Shown: positions 41,820-49,822, numbered from the stretch's first letter. The stretch: 64,000 nucleotides of DNA from JAAXQD01 sp963790095 (GCA_963790095.1 CAWBNO010000013.1:1-64000), one strand, 5' to 3'. Notes: generated by a model not told the origin, from the letters alone. Numbers and translations: made by a program.

Positions 41820-42422
41820 TTATTTTTTTCCGAATCCAATAATATAAATTTCCTTGCTGACCTTTCGGGTGCTTTGGGGTTTAAAAATCTTGTGCCTGTT
41901 AAAAACAGCTTTGACCGAATCTGAAAATTCCTTGAAATCTTCTCCCTGAAATATCTTGCAGACAAACGATCCACCGGTTTTCACGGTGGATTGAGCCACG
42001 GTGAGTGCCATTTGGCACAGGTTATAAGACCGGGTGCTGTCCACGAATCGGTTGCCGGTGGTGGAAGGGGCCATGTCGCTCATAACCACATCGACGTCTT
42101 GACCCAGGGAACTGAAAAACCCATCGTCCATGGAGAGAATGTCGTTGGTAAATATTTTTACATGGGGCGGGACCTGGATCTTAACCGGCACAAGATCGAT
42201 ACCGATCACGTGTCCCGTGTTTCCGGTCAAATCGGCCGCATAAAGCAGCCATGACCCCGGCGCACAGCCCAGGTCCAGAATTTTATTTCCCTTTTTTATG
42301 AGACTGTATTTTTTCTGTATTTCCTTGAGTTTATATACAGATCTGGCCGGGAACCGCTCCTTTTTTGCCCGTTGGGAATAGTGATCCTCCCACCGGTTAT
42401 GTTTTCCTCCAGATCGTTTCAT
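41820..42422 (-). CDS. rlmE: 23S rRNA 2'-O-ribose methyltransferase RlmE (FtsJ)
   Basis: RlmE methylates U2552 of 23S rRNA with SAM. The 200 residues hold the K-D-K-E tetrad: YKLKEIQKKY, MSDMAPSTTGNRFVDSTRSYNL with the catalytic Asp, GGSFVCKIFQGED with Lys, and a final Glu near EIYIIG. The SAM loop is DLGCAPGSW. Length is standard. yebC follows after a 67-bp gap. Confidence 0.95.
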   Translation of the reverse strand: MKRSGGKHNRWEDHYSQRAKKERFPARSVYKLKEIQKKYSLIKKGNKILDLGCAPGSWLLYAADLTGNTGHVIGIDLVPVKIQVPPHVKIFTNDILSMDDGFFSSLGQDVDVVMSDMAPSTTGNRFVDSTRSYNLCQMALTVAQSTVKTGGSFVCKIFQGEDFKEFSDSVKAVFNRHKIFKPQSTRKVSKEIYIIGFGKK

Positions 42423-42455
42423 ATCAAAACTTGGTGCATGTTCGGTTTTAGTAAA

Positions 42456-42550
42456 TAAAAAGTTAAAAGTAAAAAGTTAAACGTCTTTATGTTGCGTAAT
42501 ATTGCCTCGTATTGTGTTAAATGTAATCGTTTTACATTTTACTTTTTACA
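42456..42550 (-). repeat. TGTAAAAAGT palindromic repeat, copy B
   Basis: Read on the minus strand it begins TGTAAAAAGTAAAATGTAAA and continues with GCAATATTACGCAACAT and ACGTTTAACTTTTTACTTTT. It aligns along its length with copy A at 38850-38952, in the opposite orientation. It separates radA from rlmE. Confidence 0.75.
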
Positions 42551-42567
42551 ATTTTATTAAATTCGGT

Positions 42568-43938
42568 TTAGAACAGATTTTCCATGGCTTCCGATACGGT
42601 TTTTACGCCGATGAGTTCTATCCCTTTTATATTCGTCATTCGTTTCAGATTGCTTTGGGGCACAAGGCACCTATTAAACCCCATTTTCTTTGCTTCGGCA
42701 ACCCTAATTTCAACATGGCCGATGCCTCTGATTTCGCCGGTGAGACCGACTTCACCGAATATGACGGTCCCTATATGGATGGGCCGATCCAAAAAGCTCG
42801 AAGCAATGGCAGATACAATCCCCATGTCAACGGCAGGTTCGTCGATTTTGACGCCGCCGGCCACATTGATAAAGATATCGTGTCCCATCAGATGGAGCCC
42901 CAGTTTTTTTTCCATCACCGCCACCAGCAACGCCACCCGGTTTTGATCGATGCCCAGGATGGTTCTCCGGGGGTTGCCGAAGCTGGTACTGCTTGCAAGA
43001 GCCTGCAGTTCAACGAGAATCGGCCGTGTTCCCTCCATGCTGGCCGTTACCACCGACCCGGGGGCGTTCTCAGGGCGTTCGGACAGAAACACCGCCGAAG
43101 GGTTGGCCACTTCATTCAGGCCCGACGCATTCATTTCAAACACGCCGATTTCATTGGTCGACCCGAATCGATTCTTTACTGTCCTCAGAATCCTGAATAC
43201 GTGGTTCCGGTCACCTTCAAAGTAAAGAACCGTATCCACCATATGTTCCAGAAGCCGGGGTCCGGCAATGGCACCGTCCTTGGTGACATGCCCCACCAGA
43301 AATATGGGCGTCCCGGTCTTTTTGGCCATGAGCATCAGCTGCATAGCGGATTCCCGCACCTGGGTAACGCTTCCGGGAGCGGAAGTCAGTTCCGGGCTGT
43401 ACATGGTCTGGATGGAATCGATGACCATCACGTCCGGCTGAACCGATTCCGCCATCCGGAGGATCGATTCCATGTCGTTTTCCGAGACCACCATCAATTC
43501 AGAGGAAACTGCGGAAAGTCTTTGGCTGCGCATTCTCATCTGGCGGACCGATTCTTCACCGGAAACATACAATACTTTGCGACCGTTTTCCGCAATACCG
43601 TACAGGGCCTGAAGCATGAGGGTCGATTTGCCGATTCCCGGATCTCCGCCGATGAGGATAAGGGTTCCGGGGACCAGACCGCCGCCCAGGACCCGGTCGA
43701 ATTCTCTGATTCCGGTTAAAAAACGATCTTCCGGGTCCAGTTCAACGGCGTCGATGGGGACCGGTTTTGGCGGTGACGCCGATAAAATCCCTGGGCCCCG
43801 CCGGCCGGATTTGCCGGACTGGATTTCTTCCACAAATGACTGCCATTCCCCGCAATCCGGGCATTTGCCCATCCATTTGGGGGTTTGATATCCGCATGCC
43901 TGACATGAAAATACTGTTTTTGACTTTTTTTTCACCAT
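42568..43938 (-). CDS. radA: DNA repair protein RadA
   Basis: RadA is a hexameric branch-migration ATPase in recombination. The 456 residues have the N-terminal zinc finger FSCQACGYQTPKWMGKCPDCGEW, Walker A GGDPGIGKST, and the RadA-specific KNRFGSTNEIGVFEM motif. The C-terminal Lon-protease-like domain (about 275-456) includes DIFINVAGGVKIDEPAVDMGIVSAIASSF. Length and motifs are normal. Confidence 0.96.
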   Translation of the reverse strand: MVKKKSKTVFSCQACGYQTPKWMGKCPDCGEWQSFVEEIQSGKSGRRGPGILSASPPKPVPIDAVELDPEDRFLTGIREFDRVLGGGLVPGTLILIGGDPGIGKSTLMLQALYGIAENGRKVLYVSGEESVRQMRMRSQRLSAVSSELMVVSENDMESILRMAESVQPDVMVIDSIQTMYSPELTSAPGSVTQVRESAMQLMLMAKKTGTPIFLVGHVTKDGAIAGPRLLEHMVDTVLYFEGDRNHVFRILRTVKNRFGSTNEIGVFEMNASGLNEVANPSAVFLSERPENAPGSVVTASMEGTRPILVELQALASSTSFGNPRRTILGIDQNRVALLVAVMEKKLGLHLMGHDIFINVAGGVKIDEPAVDMGIVSAIASSFLDRPIHIGTVIFGEVGLTGEIRGIGHVEIRVAEAKKMGFNRCLVPQSNLKRMTNIKGIELIGVKTVSEAMENLF

Positions 43939-44242
43939 GTTAACCTGAATTAATGAATGAAATTTTTATTTTCACTCGAACCCTGGAATCCTGGAATCCT
44001 GGAATCCTTGAACCCTATGGGAACACATCTGCTCAATAGACGATGATACACTAAATTTATCCGAATTAACGACAACGAGTCGGAATGTCCCTTATTTTTT
44101 TGTTTGTTGGTTCAACACCGGGTGCACCCTTGCCGCGTTTTATAAAATCTTCTAAACGGTTTCTAATCATTGACAATGGAATTCATACCATGTCATTTAA
44201 ATCGGATCAAGCCGTGTCCTGTTTAACCGGTCCCATAACCCT
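43939..44242. other. Gap with short CTGGAATC tandem repeats
   Basis: Between about 43976 and 44012 the 8-mer CTGGAATC is repeated three times within CACTCGAACC...TTGAACCC. A related run occurs at 29318-29352. A weak TTGACA-17-TCATTT promoter may serve the downstream gene. No coding region was seen. Confidence 0.4.
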
Positions 44243-45088
44243 ATGATCGATTACCACTTACATACCCTGTTTTGCAACCATGCTTCGGGCAGTATGGAGC
44301 AATATATCCGAAGTGCCGCCGAGTTGGGGCTCGAGGAGATCTGTTTTCTGGATCACCTGACCGTCCAAGCGGCGGAAAAAGGGCTTTCCATGTCGGTGAA
44401 AGAAATTCCTTACTATTTTCAGGCCGTCCGGGTGTTAAAACAAAAATATAGACACACACTCCGCATAAAGGTCGGTCTTGAAATCGATTTTAATCCGGAC
44501 CATACCGGCCTTTTCCAGGAAGTTGCCGGGACCTATGCCTTTGATGTTATTGCAACCGGGCTGCATTTTCCGGGGGGAATGGACGTGGTGAGCCGCCGTT
44601 CGGCGTGGGGTTTCGGAGGAAAAGATACCGATGACGTCTACGGCCTCTATTTCGAAGCCCTTGAAAAGATGCTGGATCATACCTATTTCGATGTGATATG
44701 TCATATCGATCTCGTGAAAAAATTCGGTCGAAAACCTTCGAGGTCCTTTGATGGGACGGTGGATGAAATACTGTCAAAAATAAAAGAAAAAAATCTGACC
44801 GTGGAGGTCAATACCAGCGGATTCAATCATCCCATCCAAACACCGTATCCCTCTGTGGATGTGATCAGAAAATGTCATGAAAAAGGGATCAGCATTACCC
44901 TGGGTTCAGATGCCCACAAACCCGTGGATGTCGGACAACACTACGAAAGGGCATTGCCCATGATCCTGTCCGCCGGGTATCGGCACCTGGCGACGTTTAC
45001 AAAACGGAAGCGTAGTGAGATCCCCATAAAGAAAGGACAACACCTTCATTACTTGAACCAAGTGACGGATTCAAATGCGTCTGAATAA
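44243..45088 (+). CDS. PHP-domain histidinol-phosphatase family protein
   Basis: The 281 residues match HisK/HisJ-type PHP phosphatases: metal-binding YHLHTLFCNHASGS, FLDHLTV, VGLEIDFNPDH, ICHIDLVKKFG, VEVNTSGF and LGSDAHKPVDVG. The family dephosphorylates histidinol phosphate in histidine synthesis, though some paralogues act on other phosphoesters. No other his genes are near. The 3' end overlaps the next gene by 14 bases. Confidence 0.88.
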   Translation: MIDYHLHTLFCNHASGSMEQYIRSAAELGLEEICFLDHLTVQAAEKGLSMSVKEIPYYFQAVRVLKQKYRHTLRIKVGLEIDFNPDHTGLFQEVAGTYAFDVIATGLHFPGGMDVVSRRSAWGFGGKDTDDVYGLYFEALEKMLDHTYFDVICHIDLVKKFGRKPSRSFDGTVDEILSKIKEKNLTVEVNTSGFNHPIQTPYPSVDVIRKCHEKGISITLGSDAHKPVDVGQHYERALPMILSAGYRHLATFTKRKRSEIPIKKGQHLHYLNQVTDSNASE

Positions 45089-45968
45089 AATGACATGGAA
45101 CAAATACATCGCCTTTTTCTTCAGTCTATTGATGCTATCGGGGATTGTTTTTCCGGAAAACGCCATGGGCGTGGGAAAAAACCACAGCTATTTCGAATCC
45201 CTCCAAAAAAGACTGATAAAGGATGGATTCGATTCCGCTAGGATCACCCAATTATACAGCAAGCCCGGGGTCTATTTCGAGGGCAAAGGGGTTTCCGGTT
45301 TTTTGGTCCATCGGGAGTCGCGACTTAATTACGATCAGTTTACACGTAAAAAAGCGATCAAGGGTGCATTGAAATATATGGAAACCCACCAAGGGGCGCT
45401 GGAAAGGGCCGAAAAGGAATACGGCGTCGACAAAGAAATTATTACAGCCATCTTTCTGGTGGAAACCCGTTTGGGGACCTTTCTCGGGGGGCCGTCCATA
45501 TTGAATACCCTCTCCACCATAGCTGCCCTGGCAGACCCGGATGTGCGGGATATGTTTTGGAAGAACGTCTCGAAATCAAAAGAAGTTACCCGGAAGCAGC
45601 TGGAAAAATGGGTGGCAAGAAAATCGACCTGGGCCTACAACGAACTCAAGGCCTTTTTGACCTATACCGACCGGGTGAACATGGATCCCACTGCCGTTTC
45701 CGGATCCTATTCGGGTGCCATGGGCATTCCCCAGTTTATGCCGAGCAACGTTATCATTTTTGCCAGAGACGGTGACGGTGACGGCCGCATCGATGTTTTT
45801 AACCATGCAGATGCCATCACCAGCACTGCCAGTTATCTCAAACATTACGGATGGCATCCCGGAATAGACCGGAAAAAGGCTTACAAGGTCATTTATCATT
45901 ACAACCACAGCAGTCAGTATGTTAACACCATTTTAAAAGTTTCGGACCTGTTGAAGCCCAAAACGTAA
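45075..45968 (+). CDS. Lytic murein transglycosylase, MltB-like
   Basis: This peptidoglycan-cleaving enzyme has an N-terminal hydrophobic signal (about 8-32). There is no obvious lipobox, so it is probably soluble in the periplasm. The SLT_2/MltB domain has FLVHRESRLNYD-type start, the catalytic Glu in IFLVETRLGTFLGG, GSYSGAMGIPQFMPSN, and the C-terminal DVFNHADAITSTASYLKHYGW. The active-site segment reads ETRLG where E-T-x-(Y/F)-G is common. The start codon lies inside the end of the PHP gene, so the two are probably co-translated. Confidence 0.88.
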   Translation: MRLNKMTWNKYIAFFFSLLMLSGIVFPENAMGVGKNHSYFESLQKRLIKDGFDSARITQLYSKPGVYFEGKGVSGFLVHRESRLNYDQFTRKKAIKGALKYMETHQGALERAEKEYGVDKEIITAIFLVETRLGTFLGGPSILNTLSTIAALADPDVRDMFWKNVSKSKEVTRKQLEKWVARKSTWAYNELKAFLTYTDRVNMDPTAVSGSYSGAMGIPQFMPSNVIIFARDGDGDGRIDVFNHADAITSTASYLKHYGWHPGIDRKKAYKVIYHYNHSSQYVNTILKVSDLLKPKT

Positions 45969-45988
45969 ATTGGAGCGATGGGATAAAC

Positions 45989-46219
45989 ATGGAAATCTCA
46001 ACAGTAATGCTATGGATTAAAATAAGTGTCGTTTTTTATCTGCTCACAATAATGGCAATCATCGACGTTGTGCGAAAGGATTTCGGTACCATCGGGAAGA
46101 AAGCGCTTTGGGGAATCATCGCCATGATTCCCTTTGTCGGATGGCTGATCTATCTGATATTCGGATTCAGAAAGGGGAAGAAGCCGGGAAGCGATACGGA
46201 ATCGGCAAATAATGTTTGA
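45989..46219 (+). CDS. Small PLDc_N-type membrane protein
   Basis: The 76 residues have two membrane helices (about 7-27 and 40-60) in the pattern of the PLDc_N family: FYLLTIMAIIDVVRKDFG then ALWGIIAMIPFVGWLIYLIFGFRKGKK. The family is usually the membrane part of cardiolipin synthases but also occurs alone, with unknown function. It follows the transglycosylase by 20 bp and precedes tRNA-Glu. Confidence 0.75.
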   Translation: MEISTVMLWIKISVVFYLLTIMAIIDVVRKDFGTIGKKALWGIIAMIPFVGWLIYLIFGFRKGKKPGSDTESANNV

Positions 46220-46256
46220 CAAATTAAACTTCATCCTTTAAATTTCTATTCTTTTC

Positions 46257-46331
46257 GGTCCCATCGTCTAGCGGTTAGGACGCCGGCCTCTCACGCCGGT
46301 AACGGGGGTTCGATTCCCCCTGGGATCACCA
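46257..46331 (+). tRNA. tRNA-Glu (anticodon CTC)
   Basis: The acceptor GGTCCCA pairs with TGGGATC (one G-U). The anticodon stem is CCGGC/GCCGG with loop CTCTCAC and anticodon CTC. The T arm GGGGG TTCGATT CCCCC is perfect and CCA is encoded. This is a canonical glutamate tRNA. Confidence 0.95.
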
Positions 46332-46342
46332 CAAATAAAAAC

Positions 46343-46375
46343 AGGGAGTTATAATATATTATAGCTCCCTTTTTA
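46343..46375 (+). terminator. Terminator of tRNA-Glu
   Basis: AGGGAG-TTATAAT and ATTATAG-CTCCCT form a long stem with a tiny loop, followed by five Ts. Confidence 0.8.
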
Positions 46376-46462
46376 TTTCCCAAGTTTTCAAGACCCACCG
46401 CTATCCCCAACAAACCCGAAGTAAATTCAGAAAAACCCTGTGGGTGATTCCTGGGGGCAAAC

Positions 46463-46515
46463 CCTATAGGGATAGGATTTGCTCCCATCAAAATGAGCCT
46501 TTTGCCTATGGACAA
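46463..46515 (+). repeat. CCATAGGG-CTATGG dispersed repeat, copy A
   Basis: The core CTCCCATCAAAATGAGCCTT and the following CTATGGACAA are shared with 56735-56781. It lies in the 600-bp gap after tRNA-Glu. Confidence 0.55.
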
Positions 46516-46717
46516 ATTTTATAAAATGATTAAATATTGGTTAAACTAAATGTCACTCAGCTTCAACACCATGAATTTAACCATGTGATGACTCAATCTC
46601 ACGAAGGTTACACTATAAAAAGAGAGGCTTGATGTGACATTTATAGGGCTTCTCGGATGCCCGTGCATCTCAATGCAAGACTGCATTGTACAACGGCATT
46701 TAGGGAGGCCAAAAGGT

Positions 46718-46786
46718 ATGATGCTTGGTAGTCTCTGGTTTGATTATTTAAAAAGAGTCTATCGGGCTAATACGGGCAAGGCATAA
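46718..46786 (+). CDS. Possible 22-residue small protein or leader ORF
   Basis: ATG ATG CTT ... GCA TAA encodes a 22-residue peptide containing LWFDYLKRVYR, aromatic and basic. GGAGG lies 9 bases upstream. The stop codon is in the loop of a strong terminator, so the transcript ends with the ORF. No gene follows on this strand. It may be a true small protein or part of a small RNA. Confidence 0.35.
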   Translation: MMLGSLWFDYLKRVYRANTGKA

Positions 46787-46805
46787 ACGGCCTTGCCCTT
46801 TTTAT
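46774..46805 (+). terminator. Rho-independent terminator of an orphan transcript
   Basis: GGGCAAGGC and GCCTTGCCC form a perfect 9-bp stem with a 7-nt loop, followed by a T-run. No gene of normal size precedes it on the plus strand after tRNA-Glu, so it marks a short RNA of perhaps 150-250 nt. Confidence 0.75.
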
Positions 46806-46932
46806 TTTTTATTATATCCCGACAGGATGTTTAACGGTAAAGGCCATATCTTCATTCTTTCCTGTGCTCTCTGTTTCTAAAAAAAAATCTACCATCTCTG
46901 TTGTTCACAAAATTTGGAATTGTACAATAACA

Positions 46933-47232
46933 TTATGACCTTTTTTTTGTTAAAAGCCGTCTTATGAGTTTCCCCAAAAGTGCGATTAAAATTATAAAAG
47001 CACCTAACAGGGAAATAGGAACAACAAGAAAAGCACCAATCTTTAAAATGATAAGCAGTACAGGTATGACTATAAATAGTATTAATCCAATAACGATCAG
47101 GGCACTAAAGCCTGTAATAAAATCAGCAATAAAATCTAAATATCGGTTCTTTTTCTTATGATCTTGTTTATAAGTTTCGAACAGTTTTAAATCCTTGACC
47201 TCATGGTTTTCTGGTTTTATTTTGTCATTCAT
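46933..47232 (-). CDS. Uncharacterised small membrane protein
   Basis: The 99 residues have a hydrophilic, Lys-rich N-terminus (MNDKIKPENHEVKDLKLFETYKQDHKKK), two long hydrophobic helices (about 36-62 and 64-88) and a basic tail (RRLLTKKRS). I do not recognise a family. Base composition is more AT-rich than the neighbours, suggesting accessory sequence. Confidence 0.55.
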   Translation of the reverse strand: MNDKIKPENHEVKDLKLFETYKQDHKKKNRYLDFIADFITGFSALIVIGLILFIVIPVLLIILKIGAFLVVPISLLGAFIILIALLGKLIRRLLTKKRS

Positions 47233-47250
47233 ATTTATTAGCCTTTTGAC

Positions 47251-47536
47251 CTAATTTCCATTAACCCTGTCCCTCAATTTCCCAGAACACTTAAACGTCA
47301 CAACCTTCCTCGGTTCAAGCATCAGGTCATCCCCGGTGGCCGGATTTCTGCCTTTACGTTCTTCCTTTTCCTTTACACAGAACTCTCCCGAAATTGGAGA
47401 TCATAACATCCTCACCGGATGCCAGTGTCTTTTTGATGATCTCAACAAAGGTTTCCAGGATTTCTGTGGACTTATTCTTGGGCAACCCGGTTTCATTATG
47501 GATCGATTCTACGATCTGAGTTTTTGTAAGTGCCAT
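47251..47536 (-). pseudogene. Frameshifted HU/IHF-family DNA-binding protein
   Basis: The frame from ATG 47536 reads MALTKTQIVESIHNETGLPKN..., closely matching the intact protein at 55843-56124, and stops after 60 residues. One base further, the second frame continues FCVKEKEERKGRNPATGDDLMLEPRKVVTFKCSGKLRD, the DNA-binding arm and C-terminus, to a TAG at 47251. A single-base insertion near 47380 (in GGGAGAGTTCTG) broke the gene. HU proteins bend DNA; this copy cannot form the arm. Confidence 0.88.
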
Positions 47537-47718
47537 GGTTTTAGCTCCTTATTTGATAAGAGTTTGGAATTATGTGTTATTTATCTCAATAACTGGCATG
47601 AATGTCAAATGCAAAGCTTAAACTACCACTATGTAGCAATTTTAGTAAACACTTGACAAGTTGGCAAAATTATGAGAAAGAACAGACCGAAAATAGATTC
47701 TATTATCAACAGTTTGCC

Positions 47719-48102
47719 TTATAATCCCTTTCGGGTTTCTCTTCTGATATCTCGCCTGCTTTTACCTGCTGTTAATTCAATTTTGGCTTGCCTTGGTACT
47801 ATGACAACTATATCTTTTTCATCCTGACACAAAGGGAGAATATATGTGATTATTTTGAACCCCATTCCTCAAATAGAGAGGTGGGGTTTTGTATTCAAGT
47901 TAATGTAATGAGTGGGAATTATTTCCAGCTTGTGTTTATCAAGATATGTGAACCTGAGTTTTGTCCAAAGACATTTTGCATCTGGGTTTCTTTCCAATAT
48001 AATCTGAAATATCTCTCTCAAACTATAGTTCAATTCCCACACTGTTTTTAAATCAAGTCCGAATCTGTCCTTCTTTCCCCTGTTTTTTACACATTTTATG
48101 GA
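47719..48102 (-). pseudogene. Possible decayed ORF with one in-frame stop
   Basis: On the minus strand a frame without ATG encodes ...RFGLDLKTVWELNYSLREIF... down to a TGA at 47869-47871. After GGA ATG it continues in the same frame for 48 residues ending VPRQAKIELTAGKSRRDIRRE. Both parts look protein-like, but I recognise no family. The plus strand also has open frames here, so the call is weak. Confidence 0.25.
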
Positions 48103-48224
48103 TTAGTGTGCTCGCAAAAAGATACATTTTTCGTGATACAGAAATGTCCCGACAAACTTTTTGTGAGACATGTGCTTTAGGCTGGTTCCTTGAAATAACA
48201 ATTGGTTGTACAATTGAAACACAT

Positions 48225-48240
48225 TGGCATGACTGTTGCT
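48225..48240 (+). promoter_or_regulatory. Sigma-54 promoter of the SYLF gene
   Basis: TGGCAT-GACTG-TTGCT has GG and GC exactly 10 bp apart, matching the -24/-12 consensus TGGCAC-N5-TTGCA/T. It lies 122 bp before the start codon. CAATTGGTTGTACAATTG just upstream could hold an activator half-site pair. Confidence 0.7.
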
Positions 48241-48361
48241 TTATTAGGGTAATGTTTTTGCAATCCCGACTATTTGGCCATCTGGTCTGTGATTGGGCAG
48301 AATCAGAAAAACAAGGGAGGTTTTTTTTACTAACCGCTATTTAACGTTAGGAGATACACCA

Positions 48362-49063
48362 ATGAGAAAATCAAATATGAGATTATTAAGTGTTCTATTG
48401 GCAGTCATTATCGGTACCATGGTCTTCGGATTTACCATTCCGGCAACAGCGGGAGAGCCCATTGAGCAGCAGGGTCTTGTGGATCAGGCGCGTGTAACGT
48501 TTGAAAGCTTCATGGCAGATAAAGACCAGGTCTGGTTAAAGGAAAACCTGAACCAGGCCAAAGGACTGATCATCATTCCGAGTTTACTTAAGGCGGGATT
48601 TGTTATTGGGGGTTCCGGAGGCAGTGGTGTGCTCATCGTCAAAAACGATAAAACTGGACAATGGAGCCAACCGGCGTTTTACACCCTCGGTTCTGGAACC
48701 TTTGGACTTCAGATCGGTGCCGAGGCAGCGGAAGTTATTATGATGGTGAGAACCCAGAAGGCTGTGGATGCACTGTTTACCTCTTCTTTCAAACTCGGGG
48801 GTGATACTTCCATCGCCGTTGGGCCGGTGGGTGCAGGTGCCAAATCGAATATTGTGGCAGACATTATCTCCTTTTCACGAACAAAAGGCGCTTATGCAGG
48901 TGTTTCATTGGAGGGTTCTGTCATTTCGACGAAAGACAAGTGGAATGCGGCGTATTACGGAAAAGCAGTGAGTCCCGTCGATATTATCGTGAAGCGATCT
49001 GTCAGCAACCCCGGATCAGATGCTTTACGTACAGGCGTGGCCAAAGCTGCATCTGGGAAATAA
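48362..49063 (+). CDS. SYLF/YSC84-domain lipid-binding protein
   Basis: The protein has a signal peptide (about 1-28, ending PATAGE) and a SYLF domain covering the mature part: AKGLIIIPSLLKAGFVIGGSGGSGVLIVKND, GQWSQPAFYTLGSGTFGLQIGAEAAEVIMMV, SVGPVGAGA-like AVGPVGAGAKSNIVADIISFSRTKGAYAGVSLEGSVI. Bacterial members are periplasmic lipid-binding proteins of unclear role. ATG 48362 has TAGGAGA upstream; longer frames are excluded. A sigma-54 promoter precedes it. Confidence 0.88.
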   Translation: MRKSNMRLLSVLLAVIIGTMVFGFTIPATAGEPIEQQGLVDQARVTFESFMADKDQVWLKENLNQAKGLIIIPSLLKAGFVIGGSGGSGVLIVKNDKTGQWSQPAFYTLGSGTFGLQIGAEAAEVIMMVRTQKAVDALFTSSFKLGGDTSIAVGPVGAGAKSNIVADIISFSRTKGAYAGVSLEGSVISTKDKWNAAYYGKAVSPVDIIVKRSVSNPGSDALRTGVAKAASGK

Positions 49064-49109
49064 AGTGCAATTGTTCCTAAGGCATTAATTATTCGCCTTC
49101 GCCTGAATA

Positions 49110-49160
49110 CCCTGCAGCTTGTTGGCGTGAAACGGAAATCCCGCCAGCGGGGCTGCAGGG
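49110..49160. repeat. Hairpin repeat copy 1 (GCAGCTTGTTGG type)
   Basis: CCCTGCAGC/GCTGCAGGG outer stem and TGGCG/CGCCA inner stem. It is repeated nearly identically at 49239-49287. Confidence 0.65.
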
Positions 49161-49238
49161 ATGACAGGCATGGTGAACCGCGACGAAGCTTGCCAGAGCG
49201 GAGGCGGGTTAGGCTTCGGAGCAATTCCGCTTTGATTT

Positions 49239-49287
49239 CCCGCAGCTTGTTGGAGTGAAACGGAAATCCCGCCAGCGGGGCTGCGGG
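49239..49287. repeat. Hairpin repeat copy 2 (GCAGCTTGTTGG type)
   Basis: CCCGCAGC/GCTGCGGG outer stem. The changes relative to copy 1 in the outer stem are compensatory (the T-A pair is lost and the arms still pair perfectly), which supports selection or spread as a folded structure. Confidence 0.65.
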
Positions 49288-49452
49288 GGTTTCATTAGCG
49301 TGGTGTTTATTTGACATTCCTCCAGAAATATTTGGTGGAGCGGATAGATACTGGTTGTCCAGAAGCGCCTCGGAAACAGAAAGCAATAAGAATGGCCGAA
49401 AAAATATGCATGAAATAAAAAACTTTCATGATGATACCGTAAATGTTACTAA

Positions 49453-49797
49453 ATAACCAGATTCCCCAAACCCTTAGAATCCCCCAAAAAGTCCAAGTTC
49501 AGATCAAGATTCAAACTGACCGAAAAAGATCGGCAGAATATCCGAGATAAAGGTATCGACACCATCCGGCAGCACGCGATCGATTTTATCTCCGCAAGGA
49601 TAGCGCCGCAGTTCCCAAAAAACGATGGCTAACAGACGCCAATGAGAGGTCACCTTGTTTTCATTGCTCAGCATGCCACGATAACTTGTTGCCGGGGTTG
49701 TATTCAGAAGTGGCATGGGATAAAGAAAGGAAAAGAGCTTTCAGATCAGGAGATACAGTTTCTTGTTGAATTGATAATGAGATGGATTGAAAGATAA
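49453..49797 (+). pseudogene. DUF4186-family protein with internal stop
   Basis: The frame encodes KFRSRFKLTEKDRQNIRDKG...ARIAPQFPKNDG, then a TAA at 49630-49632. It resumes QTPMRGHLVFIAQHATITCCRGCIQKWHGIKKG...LVELIMRWIER before a TAA at 49795. The block MRGH-VFIAQHATATCCRGC-KWHGI is, from memory, the DUF4186 signature, with probable metal-binding Cys and His. The expected residue at the stop is Lys (AAA to TAA). No ATG exists at the 5' end, so the start is also lost. The 3' end overlaps an alternative dinB TTG start. Confidence 0.75.
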
Positions 49798-49822
49798 ATC
49801 TGTTTTCCGAGCACAAGTTTTT

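Noticed and set aside
42502..43719. 405-residue plus-strand ORF opposite radA
   Set aside because: Antisense to the fully conserved radA; its His/Arg/Gly-rich composition is typical of a reverse-frame shadow.
46291..46515. Minus-strand 74-residue ORF
   Set aside because: It runs through the tRNA-Glu gene, its terminator and a repeat.
47788..48344. Plus-strand ORFs of 87 and 78 residues
   Set aside because: Low-complexity, AT-rich, Cys/Phe/His-heavy composition with no ribosome site; the second overlaps the sigma-54 promoter.
49089..49320. Integron attC site
   Set aside because: The hairpins have partial GTTGG/CCAGC complementarity, but the RYYYAAC/GTTRRRY core pairs are not clear and no integrase is present.
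49504..49716. Minus-strand 70-residue ORF
   Set aside because: It is the shadow of the DUF4186 pseudogene on the plus strand, whose family signature is clear.
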